NCBI GenBank assembly: GCA_949152475.1
Contig: OX424567.1
Span: forward strand, 25,817,402-25,881,401
DNA length: 64,000 nucleotides
Source: Terebella lapidaria
Lineage: Eukaryota; Annelida; Polychaeta; Terebellida; Terebellidae
Reading direction: 5' to 3'
Part shown: piece by piece, positions 40,301-49,019 of the stretch
Numbering within the stretch: position 1 is the first letter of the stretch
Layout of the letters: each line of letters opens with the position of its first letter
The notes under the pieces: model-generated
Told to the model about the DNA's origin: nothing
What the model saw: the letters and a program-made list of their open reading frames with translations, nothing else
The model's database searches: none
Translations under genes and position numbers: made by a program

Positions 40301-43300
40301 GACTTTCCATATTTTAGAAAAAATAATATTTTTGAAACAGTATACAAGCCTCCCATATGTATCATAAGAATCTTACGTGTTATGACGAATGTGTGTGAAG
40401 TAAATTTGTGTCCAGGAAAGAATATGATGCATGAACTGAAGTATTGAAAACTTCAAGCCATCTGATACAAGTTTGTATATGCGCATGGACAGAATCAGAG
40501 CTATGCTAACATAGGTGTTGGTGACATGCAGTTTACGTGATATATTATAGGTAAAAATTACGGAAGAGGACTAGGGCCACCAAACTAAAAGTTTGTTTCT
40601 CTGTTAATCGACTTACACATTTCGATACATCAACTTATAATCTTGATAAATCGACGTATGTCAAACGATAAATCAAGATAGTATCACAAATAATTGACTT
40701 ACGTATAACTGGATAATTCGACTTACATACACGATGAATCATAGGCAATTAAAGAACAAGAAATATTAAAATATGTTTAGAGCTGCCTGGGATGGTTTTT
40801 TCATCTGGTTAGTTTGGCCTGTATTACTAAAGTTTTTAATATAATGATTGTTATTCATATGTTCCATATATTTTTGATATGAGTAATCAGTTTCCTAAGA
40901 TGGTCCTATGGCTTTCTTATATTGTGGCTTGCTCATATTTCCATTTTACTTGTACTTTGAATGCCTAATTCATAAGTCAATATATTGAGACCTGTAAGTC
41001 GACATATCAAGATACCATCTCGATTTATCAAAATAATAAGTCGATTTTACAAGATACTGCCTAGATTTATCGAGATAATAAGTCGAGTTATCAAGATATG
41101 TAAGTTAATTTATCGTGATGATTTCAAAATAAGTCGACAAATAGAAGAGAAAAATAAACTCTTAGTTGGGTGGCCCTATTCCTCTTCCGTAAAAAATGCA
41201 TCTTGCTTCTATGTTCTCTAAACACATGTACCCTGGCACCAAACTTGCAGTATTCTGTATTTGTTTGTTAACTCCTATACACTGTATACATGAAAATAAT
41301 AGAAATATCCTCATGCCAAAATTATAAAAGAGGAACGATATAATTGTTTTCATGTATCCTGTGTGCTTCTCTTCATGCATGTTCCAGCATGATCATACTT
41401 AAAGCACTTGTGATTTTTTTCGTGTGATCTCATCTTTTATGCTTGTGGTTATTCATAGCTACATCGCTTACGAATGTGATGTATTCTCCCCCAATTACCT
41501 ATGTACACCAACCGAAGATTTTAATCAGTAAACAGCGGAGACAAGAAGCACTTGATAGTTACACATCCATGACAAAGATTTGTGGCAATAACGTCTAGAT
41601 GTGGCATCATATAGTTAAGGTTGAGCAGACACTTGCCAAATTCACAACACTTTTCAGTTATGAGACATTTTATAGTTATCCGACACTTGCCAGTGATCGT
41701 ACACTTGCAGACTCTACAACATATTGAGGTTACCAGACCTTTGGTCTGATAATCTATTGGCATGGCGTTGTGTCTGTTGACGGTCATCCGTCAATCATAT
41801 TTTTATCTCTGAAGTTTACAGTCAAATCCTCCTGAAAGTTCGCACAAAAATACTAACCGATATTTCAAGTGAGAGGTATTTTTGTCGCATCATTTTCAAA
41901 ATGGGGGACATTTTTGTTGAAAATCGCCCCATTTTGGACTTTGCAATATCAAAACATCTTCTTCGAGACCACTTGACGGAATCTCTTGAAACACTGCTGA
42001 TACTATGGGATAGTCTCCACAAACTGATCTTTTTAGGATTTTGAATCTATCCTATTTTTTAAATAGAAGCCAAAGTTCAAAGTCATATTTTTGAAAATTT
42101 TAACAAATGGATGAAGAACACATCGAGATGTATTTCTCAGTTTGTTATTTTTTGCTTTTGGTGGTAATGGTGACCAATTTTGGCAAAATCACCCTCTTCT
42201 GGGCTTTTCCATTTCGAGACGTTTCCTCTTGTGAGTCCCCTTGATAGAATACTTTGAAACTTTGTTTTGCTATTATGGGATAGTCCCTACAGCTGGTCTT
42301 CAAATGACATTGAAACCTCAAAACGGTCATTCAGTTGGCGATTTCTTGCACTTTGTCAATTTACATGCCATTGTCTGTTCACCTATCTTAGCCTTTAGGC
42401 TGAAATTTCAGTTATAAGGCATGCTCTGGTTGTCAGAGGCTAGCCAGTGATCAGACTCTTGCTAACGCAACACGTCTCATTTATAAGACACTTGTTGGCT
42501 ACCAGATCCTTGCTAGTTACCAATCAGACACTTTCTGGCTGGATGGCACACACTTTTCAGACAGTTTTCAGACAATTGCCAGTAACCAGACACTCAGTGG
42601 TATAAACACTTGTCAGTTATCAGACACTTGCTGGTTATCAGACATTTGCCAGTTATCAGACACTTCCTGGTTATGAGACACTGCCCATTATCAGACACTT
42701 GCGGACTTCCCACAGAGCCGGAGGTGGAGGAGCTGGTGTGGTCACCATGGAGTGGGTGGACGACGTGTAGCACGATCTGTGGCGGGGGTTCCCAGTCACG
42801 TCAGCGCCTTTGTCTGTCTGCCGGTGTCGCACCGCTCTGCGAGGGACACGGTCGTGAGCTCAGCATTTGTAACACACACTCTTGCCAAGGTCAGGGCCAC
42901 CTGCATATAGGAAAAAAATATATATTATATGAAACTGGAAACTTCACATTCAGATCATTTACTCAAAAATCTTCAATTTGTGATCAATTAGAATATAATT
43001 TTGCAGTAAATGAAAAACTAGAACCATAGTAAATTATATTTGAAGGAGAATACATTCAATGAAGAAGCAATATTATATGTCACTGACTGCTAACTACAGG
43101 TGAGTGGTCGTGTTGGTCGGACTTCAGCTCATGCTCAACGTCATGTGGTTCGGGGAGACGGTGGCGCAAGCGGCAGTGTCAGACAGTGACACCTGGTGGT
43201 CACTTCACACAACCATGTCCTGGCTCTGATCGTGAGGAAATCCCTTGTACAGGACAACCTGAATGTCAAGTACCGAGTATGTCACAACCAAGTCTCATTG

Positions 43301-44180
43301 AAAATCAATACAAACTGATATTTATTAGATTGAGCACTGTTCAAACACGTATTTGTCCATGTACCATCCAACAGTCCCGCCTTCGTATGCCGACTGTGCT
43401 GACAGCCAGGGTTGGGCTGAGTGGTCACACTGGTCTTCCTGCGACCCCCATAACGTCCACACTCGCGTGCGTAAATGCTGCTCGGACTTTCCATATGAAC
43501 GATGTGTGGGCACAGATCGAGAGACCCGCGTCTGCCAGCACAGGGATACCTCACGTAAGTCAGACAATCCTCTTGCAGGTGTGTTCCTTGCTGGCACAGT
43601 GTCCTTGGAGTCGGTGTTGAGTGTGTACATGTATGTGTATTTAGCAGGCGTGGGTGTACACGCGGCAGCCCAGGATATTCCAGAGGACGGGGTGGGAGTC
43701 GTAGAGGTGTCGGAAGTTCAGGATGTTTCAGTCAAAAATGTCCAGGCATCGCGCAGTCACTGTCGAGAATGCTTCTGCATGTACCACCTCATCATTGTTG
43801 CCATCGTCGGCTTCATCCTCGGCGGCGCTATCTGTGTGGGGATCTTCCTGTACTGCCAGCGACAGCGGCGGGAGAACAAGGAGCAGAACCGCTACAACAC
43901 GCTGCAGAGACTGCACAACGCACAGCAGGTAGCCTCACCACATGACAACCAGGATATCAAACAAAACGAGTTTCTGAAGAGCCCGGATCTCGGCAACTGT
44001 CAGAGCAACGTCGACTTGATTCCCACTGGAGTCAGTAATCAGTATTACAGTACTGGATCACTCAAGCGTAAAGACAGCTATAGGTCCATGACTGTCAAGG
44101 AGGCCTCACAAAAACGTGACTCCTTAATGCGGACTCACTCCATGCGTACAAATTTATCACTGAGTACTGGTGAATACTGA
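31214..44180 (+). CDS. Sema5: Class 5 semaphorin, 18 exons, 5' incomplete
   Basis: A single-pass membrane axon-guidance ligand/receptor; in animals class 5 semaphorins act through plexins, with the TSP1 modules binding sulfated proteoglycans. Joining the 18 exons listed separately gives 1066 residues. Numbered from the first complete codon: Sema domain 1 to about 421; PSI domain about 422-470 ([12 protein letters not shown] at 431-442); TSP1 modules starting near 477, 533, 597, 657, 719, 772 and 842; transmembrane helix about 937-957; basic, Ser/Thr-rich tail 960-1066. Module 4 is the atypical cysteine-poor one, as in vertebrate Sema5A/B. Sema plus seven TSP1 modules is diagnostic of class 5. 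The Sema N-terminus and signal peptide (roughly 80-100 residues) are missing upstream. The first visible codon is split 2+1, so another exon must precede. Every intron is GT-AG and all phases agree. No frameshift or stop inside exons, so the gene looks intact. Confidence 0.95.
31505..31603 (+). CDS. Sema5: Sema5 exon: Sema domain
   Basis: Residues 37-69. Begins [10 protein letters not shown] and holds VFVCGTNAF, among the most conserved blocks of class 5 Sema domains. Acceptor TGTCCAG; donor GTCAGT after a complete codon (phase 0). Confidence 0.93.
31767..31980 (+). CDS. Sema5: Sema5 exon: Sema domain
   Basis: Residues 70-140 plus one base. Contains [17 protein letters not shown], the YSATVTDF block and YNSRWLN. 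The donor is the weaker GTCCGT at 31981; it is the only one that keeps frame with the next exon, whose first two bases complete a Glu codon. The following intron is 320 bp and shows nothing else. Confidence 0.9.
32301..32389 (+). CDS. Sema5: Sema5 exon: Sema domain
   Basis: Residues 141-170. Reads [20 protein letters not shown] then AIEYINCGK, matching the conserved YFFFRE-A-E---CGK segment. Acceptor CTATTTCAG, donor GTAAGT, phase 0 at the end. Confidence 0.93.
32540..32572 (+). CDS. Sema5: Sema5 33-bp micro-exon
   Basis: Eleven residues, [11 protein letters not shown] (171-181), corresponding to TV-SR-ARVCK in vertebrates. Flanked by TCTTTTCAG and GTAAGT. Too short for gene finders that demand longer exons, but required to keep the domain intact. 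Symmetric (phase 0 at both ends), so skipping it would not shift the frame. Confidence 0.9.
32682..32848 (+). CDS. Sema5: Sema5 exon: Sema domain
   Basis: Residues 182-236 plus two bases. Contains [18 protein letters not shown] and FYFNELQ, a hallmark Sema block with an NCS sequon. Acceptor TTTCCAG, donor GTAGGT, phase 2. Confidence 0.93.
33008..33140 (+). CDS. Sema5: Sema5 exon: Sema domain
   Basis: Residues 237-281. The first base completes a Pro codon; the exon then reads [16 protein letters not shown], followed by [10 protein letters not shown]. This matches the NSIA-SAVC-FNLSAI and F-G-F-YQE blocks. Acceptor CCCACAG, donor GTACTC, phase 0. The longest ATG-started open frame here is in another frame and is a shadow. 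Confidence 0.92.
33417..33577 (+). CDS. Sema5: Sema5 exon: Sema domain
   Basis: Residues 282-334 plus two bases. Begins at the conserved Cys (QCPEPARG across the junction) and contains [14 protein letters not shown], equivalent to the MSEAVQPVT block. Acceptor TTCCCAG, donor GTCAGC, phase 2. G+C content jumps in this exon compared with flanking introns. Confidence 0.92.
33683..33887 (+). CDS. Sema5: Sema5 exon: Sema domain
   Basis: Residues 335-403. The junction codon is AG|G (Arg), giving [10 protein letters not shown], then [16 protein letters not shown] and CLVEEIRIL, matching the late beta-propeller blades. Acceptor TGTTTCAG, donor GTCACT, phase 0. Confidence 0.92.
34075..34151 (+). CDS. 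Sema5: Sema5 exon: end of Sema domain
   Basis: Residues 404-428 plus two bases. Reads [20 protein letters not shown], the last strand of the propeller and the first PSI cysteine. Acceptor TTTCCAG, donor GTGAGT, phase 2. Confidence 0.9.
34247..34380 (+). CDS. Sema5: Sema5 exon: PSI domain
   Basis: Residues 429-473 plus one base. Contains [20 protein letters not shown], the signature of a semaphorin PSI (plexin-semaphorin-integrin) module, then an NIS sequon. The acceptor is TTCCTAG; the donor GTAAAA is after the first base of a Gly codon (phase 1). Confidence 0.94.
34471..34815 (+). CDS. Sema5: Sema5 exon: TSP1 modules 1 and 2
   Basis: Residues 474-588 plus one base. Module 1 starts [12 protein letters not shown] (W478, W481, W484); module 2 starts [17 protein letters not shown]. 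The WxxWxxW tryptophans are the usual sites of C-mannosylation and the CSASCG region the usual O-fucosylation site. Module 1 has the expanded [10 protein letters not shown] loop typical of class 5. From this exon on, all module-encoding exons are phase 1 at both ends, so modules can be shuffled or skipped without frameshift. Confidence 0.95.
34964..35149 (+). CDS. Sema5: Sema5 exon: TSP1 module 3
   Basis: Residues 589-650 plus one base. Contains [19 protein letters not shown] and ends CHTEPCG. Symmetric 1-1 exon. Acceptor CCTTCACAG, donor GTACGG. Confidence 0.93.
35291..35476 (+). CDS. Sema5: Sema5 exon: atypical TSP1 module 4
   Basis: Residues 651-712 plus one base. Reads [12 protein letters not shown], then [20 protein letters not shown] and [10 protein letters not shown]. 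The module lacks the usual CSxxCG and has the FRFTCRAP motif, exactly the peculiarity of module 4 in vertebrate Sema5A/5B. The donor is GTAATT at 35477. The reading frame stays open past the donor to a stop at 35761-35763 (see findings). Confidence 0.93.
36330..36900 (+). repeat. Degenerate intronic repeat, about 3-4 units of roughly 170 bp
   Basis: Recurring words in order: 'CCTAGACAA-CATGTCT', 'TTGAGG-TGAACTTTGA-C', 'TTTTTT--GCT-A-TCGGCA' and 'GTGCG-TGTAGAGTGAAATGG'. Units are diverged. No coding potential seen. Confidence 0.6.
40553..41197. mobile_element. MITE-like element in the Sema5 intron
   Basis: Element 40559-41191 (633 bp). The ends read TACGGAAGAGGACTAGGGCC and, inverted, TACGGAAGAGGAATAGGGCC; the inverted similarity extends about 60 bp. 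It is flanked on both sides by AAAAAT (40553-40558 and 41192-41197), a possible 6-bp target duplication, though low in complexity. The inside repeats variants of AAGTCGAnnTATCAAGATA on one side and its inverse on the other, so the whole element can fold. No transposase. Confidence 0.75.
41540..42705 (+). repeat. Array of CAGACACTTGC-GTTAT words
   Basis: Variants of an 18-bp unit, best preserved at 42605-42700 (CAGACACTTGCTGGTTAT and near copies in tandem), more scattered at 41600-41780 and 42420-42600. It is interrupted at 41860-42310 by two copies of a different block sharing 'CTTTGAAAC...GCT-CTATGGGATAGTC-C-ACA'. The array ends at the acceptor of the module 5 exon. Confidence 0.75.
42716..42889 (+). 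CDS. Sema5: Sema5 exon: TSP1 module 5
   Basis: Residues 713-770 plus one base. Begins [20 protein letters not shown], then [13 protein letters not shown], and ends CNTHSC. Acceptor TTCCCACAG; donor GTCAGG; symmetric 1-1. The upstream frame is open into the adjacent repeat array, but conservation begins only at the exon. Confidence 0.93.
43100..43276 (+). CDS. Sema5: Sema5 exon: TSP1 module 6
   Basis: Residues 771-829 plus one base. Reads [19 protein letters not shown] (the WSCW start is also found in vertebrate module 6), then RRWRKRQC. I end it at GTATGT (43277) because that keeps phase 1; an earlier GT in CAAGTACC would break the frame. Confidence 0.9.
43375..43554 (+). CDS. Sema5: Sema5 exon: TSP1 module 7
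   Basis: Residues 830-889 plus one base. Contains [14 protein letters not shown] and then [15 protein letters not shown], the diverged last module with no CSxxCG, as in other class 5 semaphorins. Acceptor CCAACAG, donor GTAAGT at 43555. Confidence 0.9.
43648..44180 (+). CDS. Sema5: Sema5 last exon: stalk, membrane helix, tail
   Basis: Residues 890-1066 and TGA stop. An acidic, Val-rich stalk of about 35 residues, a Cys cluster (HCRECFC, possible acylation or disulfides at the membrane), the helix [20 protein letters not shown], then a basic stop-transfer start (YCQRQRREN). The 107-residue tail has several basic-Ser motifs ([17 protein letters not shown]) that suit kinase sites, and ends in GEY. 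I start it after TTTAGCAG at 43647; a second in-phase acceptor at 43683 (TTCCAG) would shorten the stalk by 12 residues. Confidence 0.88.
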
Positions 44181-44584
44181 CTGGAGTTGTGTCGTCATCC
44201 GCTGCGTGAGTTCTGTGTGAGATACCATGTGCTGTGTGGATATTGCGTGTTTGTCAGGATCTGACCGTCGAGATTTGATTTTGATATTTCACACGATGTG
44301 AAAGTACTGCTTTTTATATGATCTGTGGATACCATGAACCGCTGTATGATTACCAAGGACCAAAAGTGGAATTGTTTCTTAAAGTGCTTGAATTATACTA
44401 AGTTTATTTGTCATGTACGTGCAAAGTGTGGTATTTGACATAAGTAGTTTAAATTGACATGCATTTCTATAAATCATGGCGGTTGTACATGAATATACAT
44501 AAAATTTAAATTGACAAATGTTAGTTATCATATTTCATGCACATGCACAAAGATAACTGTCTATAGTGCTAGTATGTCATGTGA

Positions 44585-44718
44585 CGTCATGGTGTGATTC
44601 TGTTGACAAAGAAACTTACTTCGTTTGTGTTACGTGAGTAATTTGAGTTATTATTGGAGTTGTGCTCATTTTAAACAATAGATGCATGATCGTTCGATAC
44701 CAGAATCACACCATGACG
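44585..44718 (+). repeat. Inverted repeat in the Sema5 3' UTR
   Basis: CGTCATGGTGTGATTCTG (44585-44602) is exactly complementary to CAGAATCACACCATGACG (44701-44718): an 18-bp perfect stem with a 98-nt loop. It could be an RNA structure or the ends of a small foldback element. Confidence 0.8.
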
Positions 44719-45240
44719 ACACCTGATGTACCAGCCTTACTCACTGGATTCTTTGTATTTGAGATATATACACAACATATCTTGATGTTACATGTAAACT
44801 ATCATGTTATTTTTTCACTACCTGCATTGAAACGAATGCTCACCTTGTAGGTGTTCTGGATGATAGTTAACCCAACTGTAATTACTATGAATAGAAGTAA
44901 ATACAATTTTTTCATTATGATTGTGTGTACTCCAGCATTTGTTGGTGCTTGTTGCTGTTAGAAACAGGATCTTGTACTTGGAAGTACATGCACAGTTGGC
45001 TAAATCTAGTCATCAGTACGAATTGCAAAATGTAACTGTCACGAACTGATCACCCAAAAATTGTTGCGTGTTCAGTTCTTTGAACTTCAATGTAAGAAAA
45101 TAATATGTCGTCTAATTTGTGATATTTTTTCTGTGTATATGTAATTGTTTAGTGTTTTATATTGTGATCTGTTTGGAGCTGGTTTGTTTGTTACTGTTGT
45201 GGTTTAACTGCCGCAAGCATATTTCATGCCTGGTAATAAT

Positions 45241-45246
45241 AATAAA
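45241..45246 (+). terminator. Sema5: Candidate polyadenylation signal AATAAA
   Basis: First AATAAA after the stop codon, about 1.06 kb downstream. A second lies at 45333-45338. Confidence 0.4.
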
Positions 45247-45684
45247 AGCAGGTGCTTATGTCTTGTTATCGTATGTGGGAGGAAAGGATACCAATTACGG
45301 TTGGATGAAAAGCTACTTGTAAACATTGGACAAATAAAAAGTCAAATATTACATAATATTTCTTTTGTCCACCACACATATATGGATTCATACACAGGGA
45401 CTCATACCCAGGTTCTATTAAATCAATGTATCTTACTCATGGTTCTATGGTATAAACCCCTGGGATCATAAGGGGTCATTGATAGGTACCTTCAGTAGTG
45501 GGCAGAGTTTTGATTGCAGAACGCTTTTCCCATTTTCGTAAGACACAGCCACATGAAATGAGAAACTTTTTTATTGGATATTGAATCCATAACTTAGAGT
45601 GATAAGTACAAACACCTGTAAAGTGGTAAAAGGGGGGAAAACATACACAAATTGAAAGGCGTCTCAAGAGGGTCACAAGACCCT

Positions 45685-46205
45685 CTTTTCAGGCAAAAGG
45701 TGTCTTCATGTAGATACCACCCTCCATCCCTTACAAAGGCTTCGCCCCTGTCCCTCATCTAAATTAGAAGTTTACCCTCTCTCTATTACAGAAGCTTTGC
45801 CCCTGCCCCTGAGTGCCCCTCACCTAAATTAAAACTACCCGCCCTTCACTAGAGAGGCTTCGCCCCTGCCCCTCACCTAAATTAGAACTCTACTCTCCCT
45901 TCATTACAGAGGCTTTGCCCCTGTTCGTCATCTAAATTAGAACGCTACCCTCTCTTAATTACAGAGGCATTGCCCCATTCCCTCACCTAAATTCGAACTC
46001 AACCCTCCCTTCATCACAGAGACTCTGTGTCTGCTCCTAACTTAAATTAGAACTCAACCCTCCCTTCATTACAGAGGCTTTGCCCTTGCTCCTCACCTAA
46101 ATTACAACTTCACCCTCTGTTCGTTACAGAGGCTTTGCCCCTGACTCTCACCTAAATTAGAAATTTACTTTTCCTCCTTTACAGAAGCTTTGCCCCTCCC
46201 CTAAA
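45685..46205 (+). repeat. 55-bp minisatellite, nine units
   Basis: Nine tandem units of about 55 bp, each a variant of 'ACCCTCCCTTCATTACAGAGG' followed by 'CTTTGCCCCTG-CCCTCACC' and 'TAAATTAGAACTC'. One unit is about 9 bp longer through an internal duplication of GCCCCT. The units do not keep one frame open. Confidence 0.92.
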
Positions 46206-47770
46206 TGACATCTTTCGAATGTCCAAAATAATGCCAGATTACCCCAGCTGATGCCAAAAACCTTTCAGCTGACCCTTTGACTATAGAGGGTCGAAACATA
46301 GCCATTCAAACAGACAAAAATTACTGGGGAGCATCAGTAAGATTACTCCAATGAACGTCAAAAGCATAATGATATATCCATTGAGTAGTGATGTTTGTTG
46401 GTGTTAGTTCTCAAATAGAACTTAAGGTACCTATATTTGTGTAAGATGGCAGCAATAGAATTATTATCCCTAATACGCAAATAGCTGTTGTAACTGGCTA
46501 TAGGGCATTCCTCCTGCTTACTTACCACCTCCCCTGATAAGGGGGGTATGGCATTTGGGCCCGCGCACATAACTCAAAGATAAATCGTCTGATCTACATG
46601 AATCGTATAGGGAGGGAGCAGTATGTGGGTGGCTCTGTCCTTCTCTATTTCCGAAGTTGAATAAAAACGGTTGCCATGGCCATTGAAAATTTTAAAATCA
46701 CATATTTAGCCACAATGCCGGTTCCAATCAAGATTGAATTTTTGAAGTATTTTGGGGGGTTTTATTGGCCAATTCGCAATCGTATTGTGTACAACAGATG
46801 GTACTCCCTATTATCACAATTTTAACAACTGTTGGGTCACTGTTCCAAGATTCAAGATCATATTTTGAAGCCGTCTTTTAAAACTGTTTTGTTCAGGAGA
46901 TATTCATTGGTTATAGGAACAATATGGTAAAATTTTACAACTCAAAATCAAACGACAATGTTAAGTTTACTGAAAATGTCAAAATTAAAAATTTTCAATA
47001 ATTCTGCTTACATCTATGATTAATTCTTTCTTTTGTTTTAGTATTTTTCTTTTCTATGGCCAATTCCCAATCATTTGCTACATGATCAATGGTTGTATGA
47101 TCAAAATTCCCTATTAACGCTCAAGGTCAAAAAGGTAATGGTGATCAGCTTCAATTTTACTAATTCAATCCAAGGGACCAGCGTCCATGATCTCTAGTTA
47201 AGACATCATTGTCTCGTTTTTTTGGTCAAAAATAGGAGCAAACAGTAATGACATATGTACACAATTTGCATTGCTTGTTCAGAGCCAATATGGCACACAT
47301 ATTCTTCATTTTTACAATTTTCTAGTACAACTGAAATATACAAATAGTATTGTAAAGACTTCACAGTAGTCTACCAAGCTATTAATATTGAATTGTTCAC
47401 ATATACTCTATCAAGACAGAACATGTTGTGGCATTGGGACGTTCATGTGCTGACGAGAAAGCATCACAATGATTGAATGATGAATATAGCATCATTCTAC
47501 ATGCTATATTCATCATGTTTAATTTGAACACTTATTTTCAGATTCATGAAGAGGAATAATCAGCTTCTGGCTTTTTTGTTAAACACTCTTCCATCGTTGA
47601 TTCACCTCTGCGATGGATGGGAAATGTAAATGTTCCCTTGAATATAATTCTGGTGTTCTCGATATCACTTCTTTTGAAGACAGCACACTGGTTTCTGCGA
47701 AATAAAACATCCATGTACTCCTGAAGTTTTCATTGTAGGCCAGTCTTGAATGTAAACTAAGGACGATATT
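46206..47770. other. Intergenic DNA, no recognised gene
   Basis: A+T-rich with no recognisable frame. Two loosely similar blocks occur near 46755-46830 and 47058-47115, each with 'TGGCCAATTC-CAATC' followed by 'CCCTATTA'. A short palindrome near 47476-47515 (GATGAATATAGCATCATTCT... ATGCTATATTCATCAT) could form a hairpin. Confidence 0.5.
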
Positions 47771-47771
47771 C

Positions 47772-47842
47772 ATGAAGTTTTATGGTCGTCACTATGATTT
47801 GGTCGAAGGTTACGCCAAGCGTGTCACACATATGATGGAATA
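47772..47842 (+). pseudogene. Short reverse-transcriptase C-terminal remnant
   Basis: Plus strand; encodes KFYGRHYDLVEGYAKRVTHM, plainly related to the KFYGRHHDLVDKYSKS end of the fragment at 48078. It lies head-to-tail against the 3' end of that opposite-strand copy, so a third piece of the same family is present. Confidence 0.6.
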
Positions 47843-48640
47843 GACGTGGAATCAATACCCAGTATCAAGTATTCCGAGCAAACAAAACAGGGTCCGTTAT
47901 CCAATCTCATAGTCCGGGGACAGAAAGTCATATCAGGCATACGAAGTGAGAGAAAACAAAAATGACAGGGAAACTCATGAACCCCCGTAAATGGCCATCA
48001 GGAGGTGAAATCAGGTGTTCCGGAAAGAGTGAGCATTTCCTGCCCCACTAGTGGCACCCGTCATGAATTCCCCAAAATTAACATGAAAATAGATCTAGTT
48101 GCATGGCAGACATGGATTTGCTGTATTTATCAACCAGATCATGATGACGTCCATAGAATTTCTTAAACGCAGCGATAAGTCTTGGTAAAACATATCCTTG
48201 TCGTAGCAGTTTAGAGACTAGCTGGGCACTTCGATAGACAAAGTCCTCATATTTGCAACTAGCTCTGGAATAGCGTATAAGTTGAGAAACAAACACACCA
48301 TATGCCGGTGACATAGGAATGTTGCTGCTTAGAAAAGGGAAATTGACTATGGAAAAATTGAAATCATCACGTTTGTCATATAATCTAGTTGACAGGTTAG
48401 AATCATTATCAATCTCCAACCTCAGGTCTAGATAGTTGGAAAAATTAGCGGATTCTGTAGTATCCTTAATTTCAAGTTCCTTAGGATATATGACATCCAA
48501 ATAATCACCAAACTTGGGATTATTTAGCGACAATACATCATCTATGTATCGGAAAGTGAAATTAAAATTACATGTTAGTTTCTTAGAACCTCCTCTTTGT
48601 AAATGTTGGATATTGTTGGATATTGTTGGATATCCCATCC
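47833..48640 (-). pseudogene. Reverse-transcriptase fragment, minus strand
   Basis: C-terminal part of a retroelement polymerase on the minus strand (open 48725-48078). It has the active-site box FRYIDDVLSLNN, then LEIKDTTESANFSNYLDLRL, LYDKRDDFNFSIVNFPF, NIPMSPAYGVFVSQLIRYSR and KFYGRHHDLV. The palm and fingers upstream are missing; before the IQHLQRGG stretch the frame runs into unrelated sequence and three copies of a 10-bp TGTTGGATAT-type repeat (48603-48632). About 250 bp of 3' untranslated sequence follow, to about 47833. The family (YIDD box with the NIPMSPAYGVF block) is one I associate with invertebrate retroelements; I cannot assign it firmly to LINE or Penelope-like groups. Confidence 0.75.
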
Positions 48641-48709
48641 TTATAGTTTTGTGTTTATATTTCCGTATAAATATGCCAGTGTGGATATCGCACTGGGTGT
48701 TGAATGCAG

Positions 48710-48910
48710 GCCTGGAGATGCTCACTCTTCTGGAGCACCAGCGACCTTATCTCACGCTCAGCTGGCTGTGTGTATGTGATGTTCACATAGCTTCAACTTG
48801 ATACTTTAGTTTAACTCAGATTTGACCACTCATACTGATTTTGCAAAACTCATCTATGGATTTGGTTTTGAAATATGAATTTGTTTGTTTGTCGTTACCC
48901 ATTTTTATTT
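48710..48910 (+). repeat. Repeat shared with 17.7 kb and 59.9 kb
   Basis: Contains GCTCACTCTTCTGGAGCACC, GTGATGTTCACATAGCTT and CAGATTTGACCAC in the order seen at 17740-17820 and 59940-60020. Probably the 3' tail of a retroelement of the same family as the neighbouring reverse-transcriptase fragments. Confidence 0.45.
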
Positions 48911-49019
48911 TTAGATTTGAAACACACACCCAAGCATACTCTGCATACATAATGAATTAACATAAAATAGTACAATACATAAACATAGTTTAATGTAAAA
49001 AAAATGTATTTTGCGAATC

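Larger units (their letters stand above)
35477..42715 (+). other. Sema5: Large Sema5 intron (7.2 kb)
   Basis: Separates TSP1 modules 4 and 5. It holds a degenerate repeat of about 170 bp (36330-36900), a MITE-like element (40559-41191), a short-word array (41540-42705) and otherwise A+T-rich DNA. I see no further exon: the seven modules expected of class 5 are all accounted for outside it. Open frames inside (for example 38739-38984) have no recognisable domain. Confidence 0.8.
44181..45260 (+). other. Sema5: Probable Sema5 3' untranslated region
   Basis: A+T-rich and without conserved frames. AATAAA hexamers occur at 45241-45246 and 45333-45338; the first is embedded in an AATAAT run. Either could end the transcript; the end is inferred. 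Confidence 0.55.

Noticed and set aside
45685..46205. CRISPR-like array
   Set aside because: Units are contiguous and degenerate with no unique spacers, and the genome is eukaryotic.
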